The translations under genes and the position numbers were made by a program. From the NCBI GenBank assembly GCA_009377735.1, contig WHTL01000288.1, forward strand, positions 1 to 5,215: DNA of 5,215 nt, given 5' to 3'. Numbering within the stretch: the stretch's first letter is position 1; each line of letters opens with the position of its first letter. Under the pieces are notes generated by a model. That model was not told the DNA's origin, made no database searches, and saw only the letters and a program-made list of their open reading frames with translations. This DNA is from Acidimicrobiia bacterium. GTDB lineage: Bacteria; Actinomycetota; Acidimicrobiia; Spongiisociales; ZC4RG35. Below are positions 4,868 through 5,215 of the stretch, piece by piece.

Positions 4868-5215
4868 ATGGCTATTGAGAACACTTTTGTAATGGTGAAA
4901 CCCGACGGTGTGAGAAGGGCCCGCGTGGGAGAGGTCATCGGCCGCTTGGAACGGAAGGGCCTAGAACTGATCCAGATGTGTACGCTCCGGATCGATGAGG
5001 AGCTTTCTCGCCGTCACTATGCCGAGCATGTGGAGAAGCCGTTCTATCCCGAGCTGGAGGAGTTCATCACATCAGGGATGGTCGTGGCTATGGAATGGTC
5101 GGGGGAGGGTGCCGTGTCCCAGGTGCGCACCCTGATGGGAGCTACCAACCCCGCCGACGCCGCCCCGGGGACAATCCGCGGTGACTTCTGCACCTTGCTG
5201 ACCGAGAATCTGGTC
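4868..5215 (+). CDS. ndk: Nucleoside diphosphate kinase, 3'-truncated by the window end
   Basis: Ndk transfers the gamma-phosphate of ATP to nucleoside diphosphates through a phosphohistidine and so balances cytoplasmic NTP and dNTP pools. The visible 116 residues match the family and keep E. coli numbering: Lys11 in MVKPDGV, Tyr51, Phe59 in KPFY, Arg87, Thr93 in GATNP, Arg104 in GTIRGD and Asn114 in ENLV. The window stops at Val116, one codon before the position of the catalytic histidine (His117 of HGSDS), so activity cannot be confirmed here. About 20-30 residues should remain beyond the edge. Small departures from the usual form are SGMVVAMEWSGEGAV where SGPVVAM is more common. The ATG at 4868 fits the conserved N-terminus (AIENTFVMVKPDG). 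It lacks a ribosome binding site but has a -10-like hexamer eight bases upstream. Confidence 0.97.
   Translation, partial: MAIENTFVMVKPDGVRRARVGEVIGRLERKGLELIQMCTLRIDEELSRRHYAEHVEKPFYPELEEFITSGMVVAMEWSGEGAVSQVRTLMGATNPADAAPGTIRGDFCTLLTENLV

Noticed and set aside
4696..4878. Small plus-strand frame running from the end of folC into ndk (about 60 codons).
   Set aside because: It starts inside folC in another frame, crosses the inverted repeat and the ndk promoter, has no ribosome binding site and shows no coding character.
1..5215. Search for CRISPR arrays, tRNA or rRNA genes, insertion sequences, attachment sites and phage or defence genes.
   Set aside because: No repeat-spacer pattern, cloverleaf, transposase motif or foreign-looking composition was seen; the window is compact housekeeping sequence.

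Overview
This window looks like core chromosome of a moderately high-GC bacterium, most likely a member of Actinomycetota. The evidence is the gene set tig-clpP-clpX followed by folC and ndk, the GPTGCGKT form of the ClpX Walker A motif, the VLFIVAGAFAG stretch of ClpX, and an ndk that appears to be read from a leaderless transcript. An early-branching class such as Acidimicrobiia is a reasonable guess, because there is one clpP instead of the clpP1-clpP2 pair usual in Streptomyces and Mycobacterium, and no valS between clpX and folC. That class assignment is inference.

Layout, all on the + strand: 1-49 is a short leader to the first gene, with a small hairpin. 50-1522 is trigger factor (tig), with an unusual acidic tail built on a five-residue repeat. 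1519-2157 is clpP, sharing an ATGA stop/start overlap with tig. 2164-3432 is clpX, 6 bases after clpP. The folC frame opens at the clpX stop and ends at 4730. Its conserved N-terminus extends upstream of the first canonical start (TTG 3501), and the best start I can see is a CTG at 3429 that overlaps the clpX stop as CTGA. 4731-4867 is the only real intergenic gap; it holds a 12-bp inverted repeat and a promoter placed directly against ndk. 4868-5215 is ndk, cut by the window edge exactly one codon before the expected catalytic histidine.

How the genes work together: trigger factor meets nascent chains at the ribosome exit tunnel, while ClpX unfolds selected proteins and feeds them into the ClpP proteolytic chamber. 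Folding and degradation factors are thus made from one tightly packed, probably translationally coupled transcript. folC (folate polyglutamylation) appears to be the last gene of that transcript. ndk (NTP/NDP balance) seems to have its own promoter.

I see no mobile element, CRISPR array, RNA gene or defence/biosynthetic system. The points worth a second look are small: the non-canonical folC start inside a perfect 14-bp palindrome, the structured element before ndk, the leaderless ndk signal, the repeat tail of trigger factor, and the single ClpP.
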